IMG/VR virus record: IMGVR_UViG_3300025300_001994
Location: 1 to 47,689 of that record
Reading direction: 5' to 3' (one strand)
DNA: 47,689 bases
DNA from: a virus
The translations under genes and the position numbers were made by a program. The notes under the pieces were generated by a model. The model ran no database searches. It worked only from the letters and a program-made list of their open reading frames with translations, and was not told the origin of the DNA. Positions within the stretch are counted from its first letter, which is position 1, and every line of letters begins with the position of its first letter. This document shows, piece after piece, positions 11,419 through 19,605 of the stretch.

Positions 11419-11967
11419 ATGAATAGACTAAAGAATACTATCTGTTATCTGTGTGGCCCAATGGATCGTGTGGCTGATGGTGGTGTAACATGGAGAAGGA
11501 ACCTCTCGCCTAAATTAAAAGAGATGGGCGTGGGCGTTCTTGACCCATCTAAGAAACCAACAGAGTTTGCCAAGGAAGATATTAATTTTCGGGAGACAAT
11601 AAATGAGCTAAAGAGGACACATCAGTTTGATAATATTAAAAGAGAGATGAAAGATATTGCTGCTATTGATCTGCGTATGGTAGACATCGCCCACTTTGTG
11701 GTAATGTATATGGATATAGATGTTCATATGTGCGGCTCATATCATGAAGCGTTTGTAGCTGTTAGCCAGAAGAAGCCAGTACTAATAGTATGTAAACAAG
11801 GTAAGCCTAGTGTGCCCAACTGGATGTTTGGAGTGATTCCACATCAACATATGTTTGACAACTGGAGTTTACTGTTGGAGTATTTGCATCATATTGACGA
11901 AGATGAAGATGTGGATCACCTCAAGCGGTGGAGATTTTTTAATTTTTCTGAAATATACGAGCAGTAA
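11419..11967 (+). CDS. Nucleoside 2-deoxyribosyltransferase-like protein
   Basis: A 182-residue protein of the nucleoside deoxyribosyltransferase-like Rossmann group, which handle nucleosides or nucleotides. The N-terminal YLCGPMDR (family motif xLxGPM), the later AIDLRMVDIAHFVVMYMD segment (family DxxxxxxxDxVVxxxD), and SYHEAFVAVSQKKPVLIV (family GTxxEhxxA-like region with catalytic Glu) all fit. A ribosome binding site AGGAG precedes the ATG. In a phage it may act in nucleotide salvage or NAD-related signalling. The exact substrate cannot be told. Confidence 0.65.
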   Translation: MNRLKNTICYLCGPMDRVADGGVTWRRNLSPKLKEMGVGVLDPSKKPTEFAKEDINFRETINELKRTHQFDNIKREMKDIAAIDLRMVDIAHFVVMYMDIDVHMCGSYHEAFVAVSQKKPVLIVCKQGKPSVPNWMFGVIPHQHMFDNWSLLLEYLHHIDEDEDVDHLKRWRFFNFSEIYEQ

Positions 11968-11987
11968 AACACACTGGAGAACAAGAT

Positions 11988-13868
11988 ATGAGTAAGTCAT
12001 TTGCTGAAGTTGCCATGGAGTTGAGTGGAAAAACAACTGACGAGTCTGAGAGTATAGGCAAAATAGATACAGCAGATGATCAGGTGGAGGGATTATTTCA
12101 GGAAAAATACCAAACTAAAAATAGCCCAGTGTATAGAGCTGTCTGGGATCATACATTTCCCTCCAACGAATTCTTTTCTTTTGATTTGACCAGACCTAAT
12201 TGGCATAAACTAGAAGATAGTATAAGTACTATTAATAGGCACAAAGCTACGGGTACGTGCCATAATTCTAGTGGCAAACTACATGAGGATCTGTTAACAG
12301 ATCTTTCTGAAGCTGGATATTTTGGATTACTTGTCCCACTTGCAGAAAAGCCACCAATAAAGTTTTCTGAATTCTCAGCATTTCTAACAGAAGTTGCGCG
12401 CATTGAAGCAAATGTCGCCGGTCTAGCTTCAGTACATGGATGTATTGGTGCTGTTGATCCAATTAAAACATTTGGTAATCAAGACCAGAAGGAGCGATAC
12501 CTTCCAAAATTAGCCAACGGTAAATTTCTTTCTGGGTTTGCCCTAACAGAGCCGGGCGCTGGATCTGATATGACTTCCCTAAAAACAACAGCCGTCTTGG
12601 ATGGTGATCATTATGTTGTTAATGGAGAAAAATTATTTATCACCAATGCGATATGTGGCCGTCTTATTTCTTTAGTATGTATGATAGATAGTAAACCACA
12701 GGTTCTTTTGGTAGAACTACCTGCGGCTGAGAATGATGAATTTCAAATCGTTAACTATGGACTGCACGCATTGAAGCGTCTTCATAATAACGGTTTGGTG
12801 TTTAAAAACTTCAGAGTCCCCAAAGAAAACCTCATTCAACTTGAGCGAGGTGATGGTCTTACAATAGCATATCATGGTTTAAACTTGGGAAGAATTTCCC
12901 TCTGTGCTAATGCATCGGGATGTATGAAGATGATGTTGGAATCTATGATACCGTGGGCACATTATAGAACAACATATGGGCAGCCCATAAAGAATAGAGA
13001 GCTGGTGCAGAATAGAATTGGAAAATTGGCTGGATATATTTTATCATCTGATGCTTTGGTGGCATGGTGCTCATCATTAATTGATAGCGGTTATCGTGGT
13101 GAGTTGGAATGTATTATAGCTAAGACCTTTGGGTCTGAATGCCAGAAAGAAGCTGCAATAGATCTATGTATGAAAACACATGGAGGTAGATCTTTTTTGG
13201 AGGGTCATGCAATTGGAGATAATATTCATGAGTTTCTTGCGCCTCTTATTTATGAGGGTGAGGGTGATATGTTAAACATGGCCTTCTTTAAATCCCTTGT
13301 TAAAGAACATGGTCTACAATACTTTGAACCTATTGGTCAAGCCCTAGCTAAGACTGGTAAAAAGAATATGTCTTTGGTGGATATGGCTAAAAATTATAAA
13401 CTATTCCTACCTTACGCTCAGTGGATGCTTAAGGAAACAACGTATCATAAAGGCGCTATGCGTATGGATGGCCTTCCTCTTACACTTCAAGCTTATGCGG
13501 CTTTTGCTGCTAAAAATCTTCAAGGGACAGGAAAAGAATTAAGCTCCTTAATGAGAAAATACCAATTGAAGTTGGGAGATAGACAGTGTAGAATATCTCT
13601 ATTGTCTAGAAAGATACAACATCTTGTAACAATTATTGTTACCTGTACCTACGCATCAATATTTGAAAATGATATCGTCATTAGAACTGCTGAAGTGTCT
13701 TGTGATAACTTGTATAACAATATTATTGGGCGCCATCCAACAGACCAGCAAATCAAACGCAGCGTCCTGTTGGGTAAAGAAATTAGTGAGCGCGAGTACT
13801 ACATATCTTCACAAGGGATAACAAGAAGAAGGGAAGTGAACTCTGATTCTATTTTAATGAGATATTAA
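11988..13868 (+). CDS. Acyl-CoA dehydrogenase-like flavoprotein
   Basis: A 626-residue protein with the acyl-CoA dehydrogenase plan: N-terminal helical domain, FALTEPGAGSDMTSL and YVVNGEKLFITNA in the central beta domain, then RISLCANASGCMKMM and HYRTTYGQPI in the C-terminal helical domain, and THGGRSFLEG followed by LIYEGEGDML near the usual catalytic Glu position. Such enzymes oxidise acyl-CoA with FAD; the length, with a roughly 200-residue extension, resembles the longer FadE-like members. The last two dozen codons are encoded through the 34-bp tRNA-linked repeat, so the C-terminus is probably a fusion product. It is unusual cargo for a phage. Confidence 0.8.
   Translation: MSKSFAEVAMELSGKTTDESESIGKIDTADDQVEGLFQEKYQTKNSPVYRAVWDHTFPSNEFFSFDLTRPNWHKLEDSISTINRHKATGTCHNSSGKLHEDLLTDLSEAGYFGLLVPLAEKPPIKFSEFSAFLTEVARIEANVAGLASVHGCIGAVDPIKTFGNQDQKERYLPKLANGKFLSGFALTEPGAGSDMTSLKTTAVLDGDHYVVNGEKLFITNAICGRLISLVCMIDSKPQVLLVELPAAENDEFQIVNYGLHALKRLHNNGLVFKNFRVPKENLIQLERGDGLTIAYHGLNLGRISLCANASGCMKMMLESMIPWAHYRTTYGQPIKNRELVQNRIGKLAGYILSSDALVAWCSSLIDSGYRGELECIIAKTFGSECQKEAAIDLCMKTHGGRSFLEGHAIGDNIHEFLAPLIYEGEGDMLNMAFFKSLVKEHGLQYFEPIGQALAKTGKKNMSLVDMAKNYKLFLPYAQWMLKETTYHKGAMRMDGLPLTLQAYAAFAAKNLQGTGKELSSLMRKYQLKLGDRQCRISLLSRKIQHLVTIIVTCTYASIFENDIVIRTAEVSCDNLYNNIIGRHPTDQQIKRSVLLGKEISEREYYISSQGITRRREVNSDSILMRY
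13791..13824 (+). repeat. 34-bp direct repeat, distal copy (inside the acyl-CoA dehydrogenase-like gene)
   Basis: Identical over 34 bases to 10953-10986. Here it is read in frame near the C-terminus and encodes REYYISSQGIT. Without the repeat the protein would end differently, so the recombination that made the repeat also changed this gene's end. Confidence 0.85.
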
Positions 13869-13964
13869 ACAAAGAAGTTGTCGTACCTTATCTCTTCCGA
13901 CTGTCTTTTCCCCCCGGAAAAAGACAACATTTTGATATACATGTGTATAACGTAAGGATTTGTC

Positions 13965-14126
13965 ATGACAAAAAAAACTAAGAAGCAGCGAAAAGCTGAA
14001 AAACATCGAAGGCGAATCCAGAGTGCTAAGGATAGAAGAGCGAAAAAAGAAACATGGAAAATGGAACAGGAGGTATTAAGAGTAACAGCCGAAAAATTAA
14101 AGGAAGAAAGTGATGAAACTACATAA
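13965..14126 (+). CDS. Small highly basic helical protein
   Basis: A 53-residue protein full of Lys, Arg and Glu (TKKTKKQRKAEKHRRRIQ start), predicted as one long helix. GTAAGGATT gives a ribosome binding site. It ends inside the next gene (14113). It may bind nucleic acid or act as a small scaffold; not recognised. Confidence 0.5.
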   Translation: MTKKTKKQRKAEKHRRRIQSAKDRRAKKETWKMEQEVLRVTAEKLKEESDETT

Positions 14127-14334
14127 ATATTATGTTTCCAATAGTCTTACAAACGCCGTTATTTTAGCAACCAATCCTCTTGATGCGTGTATCCGAACTT
14201 TCAAAGTATACGGAACTATGACGGTCGGTATTAACTGGAAGATATCGGAACGTGGGTTTGATATTCATTTGAACGATGTGTTTCTGGGTGATGACATTAT
14301 AACTGAAACTCTTAGGCACTTGGATGCATTCTAA
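14113..14334 (+). CDS. Hypothetical protein
   Basis: A 73-residue protein. The frame also allows GTG at 14110, but ATG 14113 is preferred, with AGGAAGAAAG upstream. The sequence looks like a small alpha/beta domain (MKLHKYYVSNSLTNAVILAT, later FDIHLNDVFLGDD). It overlaps the genes on both sides by one or more bases, as in a coupled operon. Function unknown. Confidence 0.55.
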   Translation: MKLHKYYVSNSLTNAVILATNPLDACIRTFKVYGTMTVGINWKISERGFDIHLNDVFLGDDIITETLRHLDAF

Positions 14335-14456
14335 TGAAAATACACCCCGATGCTGTGGCTAGAAGCAAGATGCTAGAAAAGATGCAGAAATCAACTGAGG
14401 CTAAATCGCAAAAAACAACAAAAAAAAATAAAGAAAAAGATTGCAAACCACGATAA
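14334..14456 (+). CDS. 40-residue basic peptide
   Basis: Starts on the last base of the preceding stop (TAATG) and encodes a Lys-rich, helical peptide (MKIHPDAVARSKMLEKMQKS start). The end of the frame overlaps the promoter of the rIIA-like gene. Its coding status rests on the coupled start alone. Confidence 0.4.
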   Translation: MKIHPDAVARSKMLEKMQKSTEAKSQKTTKKNKEKDCKPR

Positions 14457-14468
14457 CTGTTGTAGAAT
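14441..14468 (+). promoter_or_regulatory. Sigma-70-type promoter for rIIA-like operon
   Basis: TTGCAA (14441-14446), 16-bp spacer, TAGAAT (14463-14468), about 36 bp before the rIIA-like ATG at 14505. Confidence 0.6.
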
Positions 14469-14504
14469 GAGAGCGTATCATCCACGTTGCTAGGGAGAAA
14501 ATTG

Positions 14505-16535
14505 ATGAAGTTACACGAATCTGTTAATGTTGTTGAGCGTTCAGGCGAGTTTGAAGAGTCTAATTTTTCTATTCAGGCATCTGCTAAAGCGTTTTTTATT
14601 CTCTCAGATGGGCTTTATTCTAATAAGATTAAGGCGGTCATCCGAGAACTATCTACGAATGCATACGATGCTCATGTGGAGAACGGTAACGTGGATACAC
14701 CATTTGATATTCACCTCCCCAATCGGCTTGAGCCTTTCTTTTCTATTAGAGATTACGGGATCGGTATGTCCCATGATGAATGTATGCATCTCTACACCTC
14801 GTACTTCAATTCGACTAAGACACACCGCAATGATTCTGTTGGGTGTTTAGGGTTGGGAAGTAAATCTCCGTTCGCATATACCGATCAGTTTACTGTGGAG
14901 TCTTTCCAAGACGGGACCAAACGAACGTACACTGCGTACAAAAACGAGGAAGGGAATCCCGTATTTGCCCTACTGAATGAGCAGGAAACTGATGAGATCA
15001 ACGGTGTATTTGTAAATATTAATGTTGAAGAGGATGACTGTTGGAAATTTAAGGATGAGGCTGAAAATGTTTACAAATGGTTTAAGGTTAAGCCAAACGT
15101 TCAGGGTGGTAATCTCAATATGTCAGATAGCAAGCCGCTACTGAAAAAAGATAATTGGGAATTGGTATATGGGTGGGAAAATACTCTGGTGATGGGTAAT
15201 GTCGCCTATCCTCTTGATGAAGACCAAGTGGATAATCAAAAGTTGAGCGGCATTGTTTTACATGTTGACATTGGTGCAGTAGATATTACTCCCAGTCGGG
15301 AATCTTTATCCTATACCAAACAAACAAAAGATTTTTTATCTCAACAATTCAATAACATTACAAACAGTATTGTTGCAGCTATTCAGGAAGAAATAGACTC
15401 TGAAGAGACACTGTTTGATGCTCGCATGAAGTTCTTTAAGCTTTCTGATAAATTTGGTAGAACGCAAGCAGCAGCCATTCATGATAATATGAAGTGGAAG
15501 GAGCATGTATTATTTCCTAATCTTAATTATAATATTAGTATGGGAGAAAAGGGAGATAGTCGTAGATATTATGTGACTGGTAATGTTGTTGACACTGTTC
15601 GTCTCACAAGTGAGAGTGATATTCATCTGGATACTCAGTGCATATATGTATATGATGATCTCAAGAGGGGTGGAATTGGTAGAACTAAAGAATATATCAA
15701 AGATACCGCTCGTGTTAGGTCATGCTATCTCTTCAGAAACATTGCTATGGATAGCGTACTTGCTGCATTAGGATGTAGTAAAGAGAATTTGTTACTGACC
15801 TCGGAGCTTCCCGCTCCAGAATCACGTAGCCATAGTAGTTATGGTACAACTCTTGTTAAGAAATTAACAGTTACCAAAGATACAGATGGTAATTCAGTTG
15901 TAGAGTGGAAATCCGAGAAGGTTTCTGTAAAACAAGAAAATGCATATTATATATTTGAATCTCGCGGTAAACTTGAGTCATGCTGGAACACTAATATAAG
16001 ATCTGCCATGCAGTTACTGCATACCAATGACGTAGATCTTTCTCAATATAATGTTTATATAATGACACCATCCAAAGGAAAGACCATGAGGGTCACGGAA
16101 AGATCCAATTGGTCTAATTTTTATCAATTATTTCAATCTAAAACCAAGGAGATTTTCGAAAAGAACCAAGACGCTATTAACCGATATATTTCGGTTAGAA
16201 AATTTGACAAAGATAGTAGATTGGCAGACATAGCAGCCAAGTTGCCATCCTCACACAGGCTTAGTATGTTTTTTGAGGATGTTAATTCCATTACAAAAGA
16301 GTTTGGTTTGGTTAGTTCAAAACTTGACAAGATTGTCCGCGCTGCGCAGCAGACTGATGCCTATAAGGTTTCTAAGGTTGACTTTCAGGCAACGCTTGAT
16401 AATATATTGATTCAATATCCTATGATTGTATCCCTCATAAGCCATGGCTGGGGGGCGCTTAATGAAGATGAAATTAATAACACGGTAGACTACATTCATC
16501 TTATGGATAAAAGGGCTAGACATGAAGTGGTATAA
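14505..16535 (+). CDS. rIIA: rIIA-like protein with GHKL ATPase domain
   Basis: A 676-residue homologue of the T4 rIIA type. The N-terminal GHKL (gyrase/Hsp90/histidine kinase/MutL) ATP-binding fold is clear: N-box RELSTNAYDAH (Glu48, Asn52), G1 box RDYGIGM (Asp83) and G2 box GCLGLGSKSPFAY (113-125). In T4, rIIA and rIIB are membrane-associated, affect lysis timing and protect against Rex exclusion. GGGAGAAAATTG sets the start at 14505 rather than 14487. The rIIB partner lies five genes downstream, with a proton-channel-like cassette in between. Confidence 0.8.
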   Translation: MKLHESVNVVERSGEFEESNFSIQASAKAFFILSDGLYSNKIKAVIRELSTNAYDAHVENGNVDTPFDIHLPNRLEPFFSIRDYGIGMSHDECMHLYTSYFNSTKTHRNDSVGCLGLGSKSPFAYTDQFTVESFQDGTKRTYTAYKNEEGNPVFALLNEQETDEINGVFVNINVEEDDCWKFKDEAENVYKWFKVKPNVQGGNLNMSDSKPLLKKDNWELVYGWENTLVMGNVAYPLDEDQVDNQKLSGIVLHVDIGAVDITPSRESLSYTKQTKDFLSQQFNNITNSIVAAIQEEIDSEETLFDARMKFFKLSDKFGRTQAAAIHDNMKWKEHVLFPNLNYNISMGEKGDSRRYYVTGNVVDTVRLTSESDIHLDTQCIYVYDDLKRGGIGRTKEYIKDTARVRSCYLFRNIAMDSVLAALGCSKENLLLTSELPAPESRSHSSYGTTLVKKLTVTKDTDGNSVVEWKSEKVSVKQENAYYIFESRGKLESCWNTNIRSAMQLLHTNDVDLSQYNVYIMTPSKGKTMRVTERSNWSNFYQLFQSKTKEIFEKNQDAINRYISVRKFDKDSRLADIAAKLPSSHRLSMFFEDVNSITKEFGLVSSKLDKIVRAAQQTDAYKVSKVDFQATLDNILIQYPMIVSLISHGWGALNEDEINNTVDYIHLMDKRARHEVV

Positions 16536-16764
16536 AACAAAACCCGCTTGGGCTTCTGTCGATGAAGCTGAAGAAATTATTATGTGTAAAACACGAGACA
16601 ATAAAATTATCTTAGAGAGTCGCAAATCTGTATCGGAGTCCATGGATAAAAAAGAGATTATCGAGTGGGCTTTAGGCGAGTGGGCAAACAGTCATCACGA
16701 TGAAGTAAAATGGATGACGGAAGGTACGTCTCCCCATATGTCGCCACGTTCGGATTGTGGGTGA
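16522..16764 (+). CDS. Hypothetical protein overlapping rIIA-like gene
   Basis: An 80-residue acidic protein overlapping the rIIA-like end by 14 bp; AAGGG gives a ribosome binding site. It is helical with several Trp and His (WASVDEAEEIIMCKTRD; EIIEWALGEWANSHHDE) and no membrane span. It sits between the rIIA-like gene and the ExbB-like gene. Function unknown. Confidence 0.6.
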   Translation: MKWYKTKPAWASVDEAEEIIMCKTRDNKIILESRKSVSESMDKKEIIEWALGEWANSHHDEVKWMTEGTSPHMSPRSDCG

Positions 16765-16784
16765 ATCTTTTATGGAGTGGAAAC

Positions 16785-17291
16785 ATGATAAAGCACACAC
16801 TATTTTTAAAGTGGTGGCTATTTATGAGCATGGCGATGTTAGGCGCCCTGTACCTTGCAGGAAATGGTTGGCTGAGCACTATGTGGAATAAAGATGCTAC
16901 CAAGCTTAGTTTTTTACTGTTAACTATTTTTACTGTTATGTCCGGCTGGTGCGGATATAAAACTTGGACACTGAGTAAATTTCTTGATAACGACCAAACT
17001 GAAGATTACCTCGTAGAGAAAATTGAGCATCTTATGGAGGTAGGATGGTTTACAAGTGACCTCTGTCTAAGTATTGGTATGATTGGAACCGTGATTGGAT
17101 TCATCATGATGCTTTCTGGTTTTGCAGGCATAGATGTACAAGATATGGCTACCGTTCAAGATCTAATTAAAAATTTAGGGATTGGAATGTCAACAGCCTT
17201 GTATACTACACTCGTAGGATTGGGCTGTAGCGCCCTCCTGAAGATTCAGTACTTCAATCTGAGTCAGGCTATAGATAAGGCAAGAAAATGA
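16785..17291 (+). CDS. MotA/TolQ/ExbB-like proton-channel protein
   Basis: A 168-residue protein with four hydrophobic spans (about 9-27, 42-60, 94-112, 133-153). The third and fourth carry the family pattern: IGMIGTVIGFIMMLSGF, then LGIGMSTALYTTLVGLGCS, the Gly/Thr-lined helices that form the ion path in MotA, TolQ and ExbB. It would assemble with the next protein into an inner-membrane complex driven by proton or sodium flow. The ATG at 16785 follows TATGGAGTGG; earlier starts add an unlikely hydrophilic leader. It overlaps the next gene by ATGA. Confidence 0.75.
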   Translation: MIKHTLFLKWWLFMSMAMLGALYLAGNGWLSTMWNKDATKLSFLLLTIFTVMSGWCGYKTWTLSKFLDNDQTEDYLVEKIEHLMEVGWFTSDLCLSIGMIGTVIGFIMMLSGFAGIDVQDMATVQDLIKNLGIGMSTALYTTLVGLGCSALLKIQYFNLSQAIDKARK

Positions 17292-17905
17292 AAAGAAACT
17301 ATCATACCAACATGGCTTTTCTGGATTTGTTGTTCAATACACTTCTATGTTTTGCCGCGCTTTTTTCTCTGGCGTTTGTACTTATAAATCCAAATCAAAA
17401 AAATAAAACTGTAGATGCTAAAGCAGAATTTATAATCACTGTGATATGGTCATCTGATATGGATGATGATGTGGATACTTATGTAGAAGATCCTGAGGGA
17501 AATCTAGTGGCCTTCAATAGAAGAGAGCAAGGCCTGATGCACTTAGATCGCGATGACACGGGGGTAGCATTCGATACGATTTCTACGGCGTTTGGAGTTG
17601 TAGAATACAAGGAAAACCGGGAGATGGTCAGCATTAGAGGATATGTTCCGGGTGAATACGTAGTTAACGTTCACATGTATACAAAGAGAGAAGAAGCTGA
17701 AACTCCTGTAACTATTATTTTAGAGAAAATTAATCCATATAGCGTGGTGACAGGTAGAAATGTTGTATTAACAGCGAGGGGCGAGGAAAAAACAGCGTTT
17801 AGATTCACTGTTGATAGTGAAGGTAAAGTGATACACACAAATCAACTAGAGAAATCTCTGATCGTTACAAATCCTGCGCCTACTTTGCCCGGAGGCACAC
17901 CATGA
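17288..17905 (+). CDS. ExbD/MotB-like protein with periplasmic beta domain
   Basis: A 205-residue partner of the ExbB-like protein. A single N-terminal span carries an acidic residue at its start (MAFLDLLFNTLLCF, Asp13), the place of the proton-carrying Asp of ExbD and MotB. The periplasmic part is not OmpA-like. It resembles a DUF2135-type beta sandwich (DVDTYVEDPEGNLVAF; GEYVVNVHMY), so it may bind a different target than peptidoglycan. Start and stop overlap both neighbours by ATGA, consistent with fixed stoichiometry. Confidence 0.65.
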   Translation: MKRNYHTNMAFLDLLFNTLLCFAALFSLAFVLINPNQKNKTVDAKAEFIITVIWSSDMDDDVDTYVEDPEGNLVAFNRREQGLMHLDRDDTGVAFDTISTAFGVVEYKENREMVSIRGYVPGEYVVNVHMYTKREEAETPVTIILEKINPYSVVTGRNVVLTARGEEKTAFRFTVDSEGKVIHTNQLEKSLIVTNPAPTLPGGTP

Positions 17906-18513
17906 CAATCCCACTAGTATTTTTCAGTCTTACGGCTTTAATATTATGGTTTATTATTGGATCTAAGGGTCACTGGCTTCTAAAAGCTGCTGTTATATCT
18001 CTAACATTATACCTCTGTCTTTCTGTTGGTATGTCAATACCAAATTTTGCTGGATGGCCGTCTGCTGATAGTCTTCCCAATAAATTTTTAGTACATTGGA
18101 TTGTGGTAAAAGAGCCAGACAAAAGAACAAAAGAGGATGGTCATATTTATATTTGGGCAACTAATCTTAGTGGTACGCAGGAAGAAGAAGATATAGGATG
18201 GAGACAGTACCTTTTATCTTTTGCTATTCAGGATATGAAAGAGCCTCGTTCCTATCGCACTCCTTATTCTGTGGAAGGACATGAAAGGGCGGATGGTGCT
18301 CTTGGTAAAATTAGGGCCGGAGAATCCGTAATGGGAAAAAACAATGGAAAGCGGGGAGAAGGAGAAGGTGGAGAAAAGGGTGACGAAAAGGGTAAGGGTA
18401 AAGGTAAGGGCGAAGGCACTAAAGGAGAAGGAAAGGGAGGCGGTAGCTTCAGTAATAGTGATGATATAAGCTTTCATGACCTGCCTGATACAATTCTTCC
18501 TGAAAAAGATTAA
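17902..18513 (+). CDS. Third membrane protein of the ExbBD-like cassette, Gly/Lys-rich linker
   Basis: A 203-residue protein with two N-terminal hydrophobic segments (about 3-19 and 27-47), a soluble mixed domain with HWIVVKEPDKRTKEDGHIYIW, and a low-complexity Gly/Lys/Glu segment (about 145-180) before a short acidic tail. The ATGA overlap with the ExbD-like gene makes it part of the same complex. No known family is recognised. The flexible repeat could span the periplasm or act as a tether. Confidence 0.6.
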   Translation: MTIPLVFFSLTALILWFIIGSKGHWLLKAAVISLTLYLCLSVGMSIPNFAGWPSADSLPNKFLVHWIVVKEPDKRTKEDGHIYIWATNLSGTQEEEDIGWRQYLLSFAIQDMKEPRSYRTPYSVEGHERADGALGKIRAGESVMGKNNGKRGEGEGGEKGDEKGKGKGKGEGTKGEGKGGGSFSNSDDISFHDLPDTILPEKD

Positions 18514-18593
18514 AATTTTTAGGCTAAATAGGGCCACTTAGGATATATTAAGATGGATATTTCTCTCACCACTGTTTTTTAGGAAGGACAAAC

Positions 18594-19556
18594 ATGAAGA
18601 AAGCTCTATTGTCACTAATTATTGTTTTGTTTACAACCCATAATGTATTTTCTGATGAACTCTATCAGAAGTTACAAGAAATTTCTGTTACCGTAAAAGC
18701 GGGTATGAGTGAAGGGTCGGGAGTTATTATAACGCGAGAAGTGCGTGTATCACCTAATAAAACAGAACAGATTAATTTTGTGTGGACGGCTGGTCATGTT
18801 ATAGATAACCTGCGATCAGTTAGAAATGTTATTAATAATGGTCAACCTATGAAGGTGGTAGAATTTAGAGATGTATATATTGTTAAGGAGTTGGTGGAAA
18901 ATGGGCGACGTGTGGGTGAGCTTAAGATGGATGCTAAGGTTTTGAAATATAGTGACGCAAACGATGGAGAAGACTTGGCTCTTCTGATGGTTAGAAAACG
19001 AAGCTTCATTGCTAATAATTCTGAATTTTATGATGGTAAGGGAGTTCCTGTTCCTATTGGAACAGAGTTGTATCATGTAGGATCGCTACTGGGGCAGACA
19101 GGCTCTAATTCTATGACTCGTGGAATTGTTTCTCAGGTAGGTAGAGTTCTTAATCTGGGAACTGGTGATGGCACTGTCTTTGATCAAACCACGGTTACTG
19201 CATTTCCCGGAAGTTCAGGCGGTGGTGTTTTTCTTAGTGAACGTTCCGGTGATAAAGCTGGTCAATATATGGGGATGCTTGTGAGGGGTGCTGGAGAAAC
19301 TTTTAATTTGGTGGTTCCTATACGTCGAATGCGTGCGTGGTCTAAAAAGAATAATGTTCTTTGGGCATTGAGCAAGGACGTAGAAGTGCCTTCTTTGGAA
19401 GATATTTTGTCAATCCCACTGGAAGGAACTAAGTCTCAAAGTAAAACAGAGACTAAGAAGTCTGCGACTAAGGATTCCGTTCAATTTCCTACCCTAATAC
19501 ATATCTCAAAGGAAAAACCAGAAAAAATTAATGTAGATACTTTACAAATCCGATAA
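18594..19556 (+). CDS. Secreted trypsin-like serine protease
   Basis: A 320-residue chymotrypsin-fold protease (S1/HtrA-like) with signal peptide (MKKALLSLIIVLFTTHNVFS). The triad is visible: His68 in WTAGH, Asp127 in GEDLALL and Ser208 in FPGSSGGG. There is no PDZ domain; the C-terminal 60 residues are Ser/Thr/Lys-rich and probably unfolded. It should act in the periplasm or outside. It sits between the ExbBD-like cassette and the rIIB-like gene, preceded by AGGAAGGA. Possible roles are cleaving envelope proteins or processing the adjacent complex. Confidence 0.8.
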   Translation: MKKALLSLIIVLFTTHNVFSDELYQKLQEISVTVKAGMSEGSGVIITREVRVSPNKTEQINFVWTAGHVIDNLRSVRNVINNGQPMKVVEFRDVYIVKELVENGRRVGELKMDAKVLKYSDANDGEDLALLMVRKRSFIANNSEFYDGKGVPVPIGTELYHVGSLLGQTGSNSMTRGIVSQVGRVLNLGTGDGTVFDQTTVTAFPGSSGGGVFLSERSGDKAGQYMGMLVRGAGETFNLVVPIRRMRAWSKKNNVLWALSKDVEVPSLEDILSIPLEGTKSQSKTETKKSATKDSVQFPTLIHISKEKPEKINVDTLQIR

Positions 19557-19568
19557 GTGTGTTACAAT
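19541..19568 (+). promoter_or_regulatory. Sigma-70-type promoter for rIIB-like gene
   Basis: TTTACA (19541-19546), 16-bp spacer, TACAAT (19563-19568), about 38 bp upstream of the ATG at 19606. It overlaps the end of the protease gene. Confidence 0.6.
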
Positions 19569-19605
19569 CAAAGCGTTACTGGTATCTTCACCTCAGGAGA
19601 AAACG

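Noticed and set aside
18214-18537. 107-residue minus-strand frame opposite the third ExbBD-cassette gene
   Set aside because: It is an antisense shadow of the Gly/Lys/Glu-rich linker and has no ribosome binding site.
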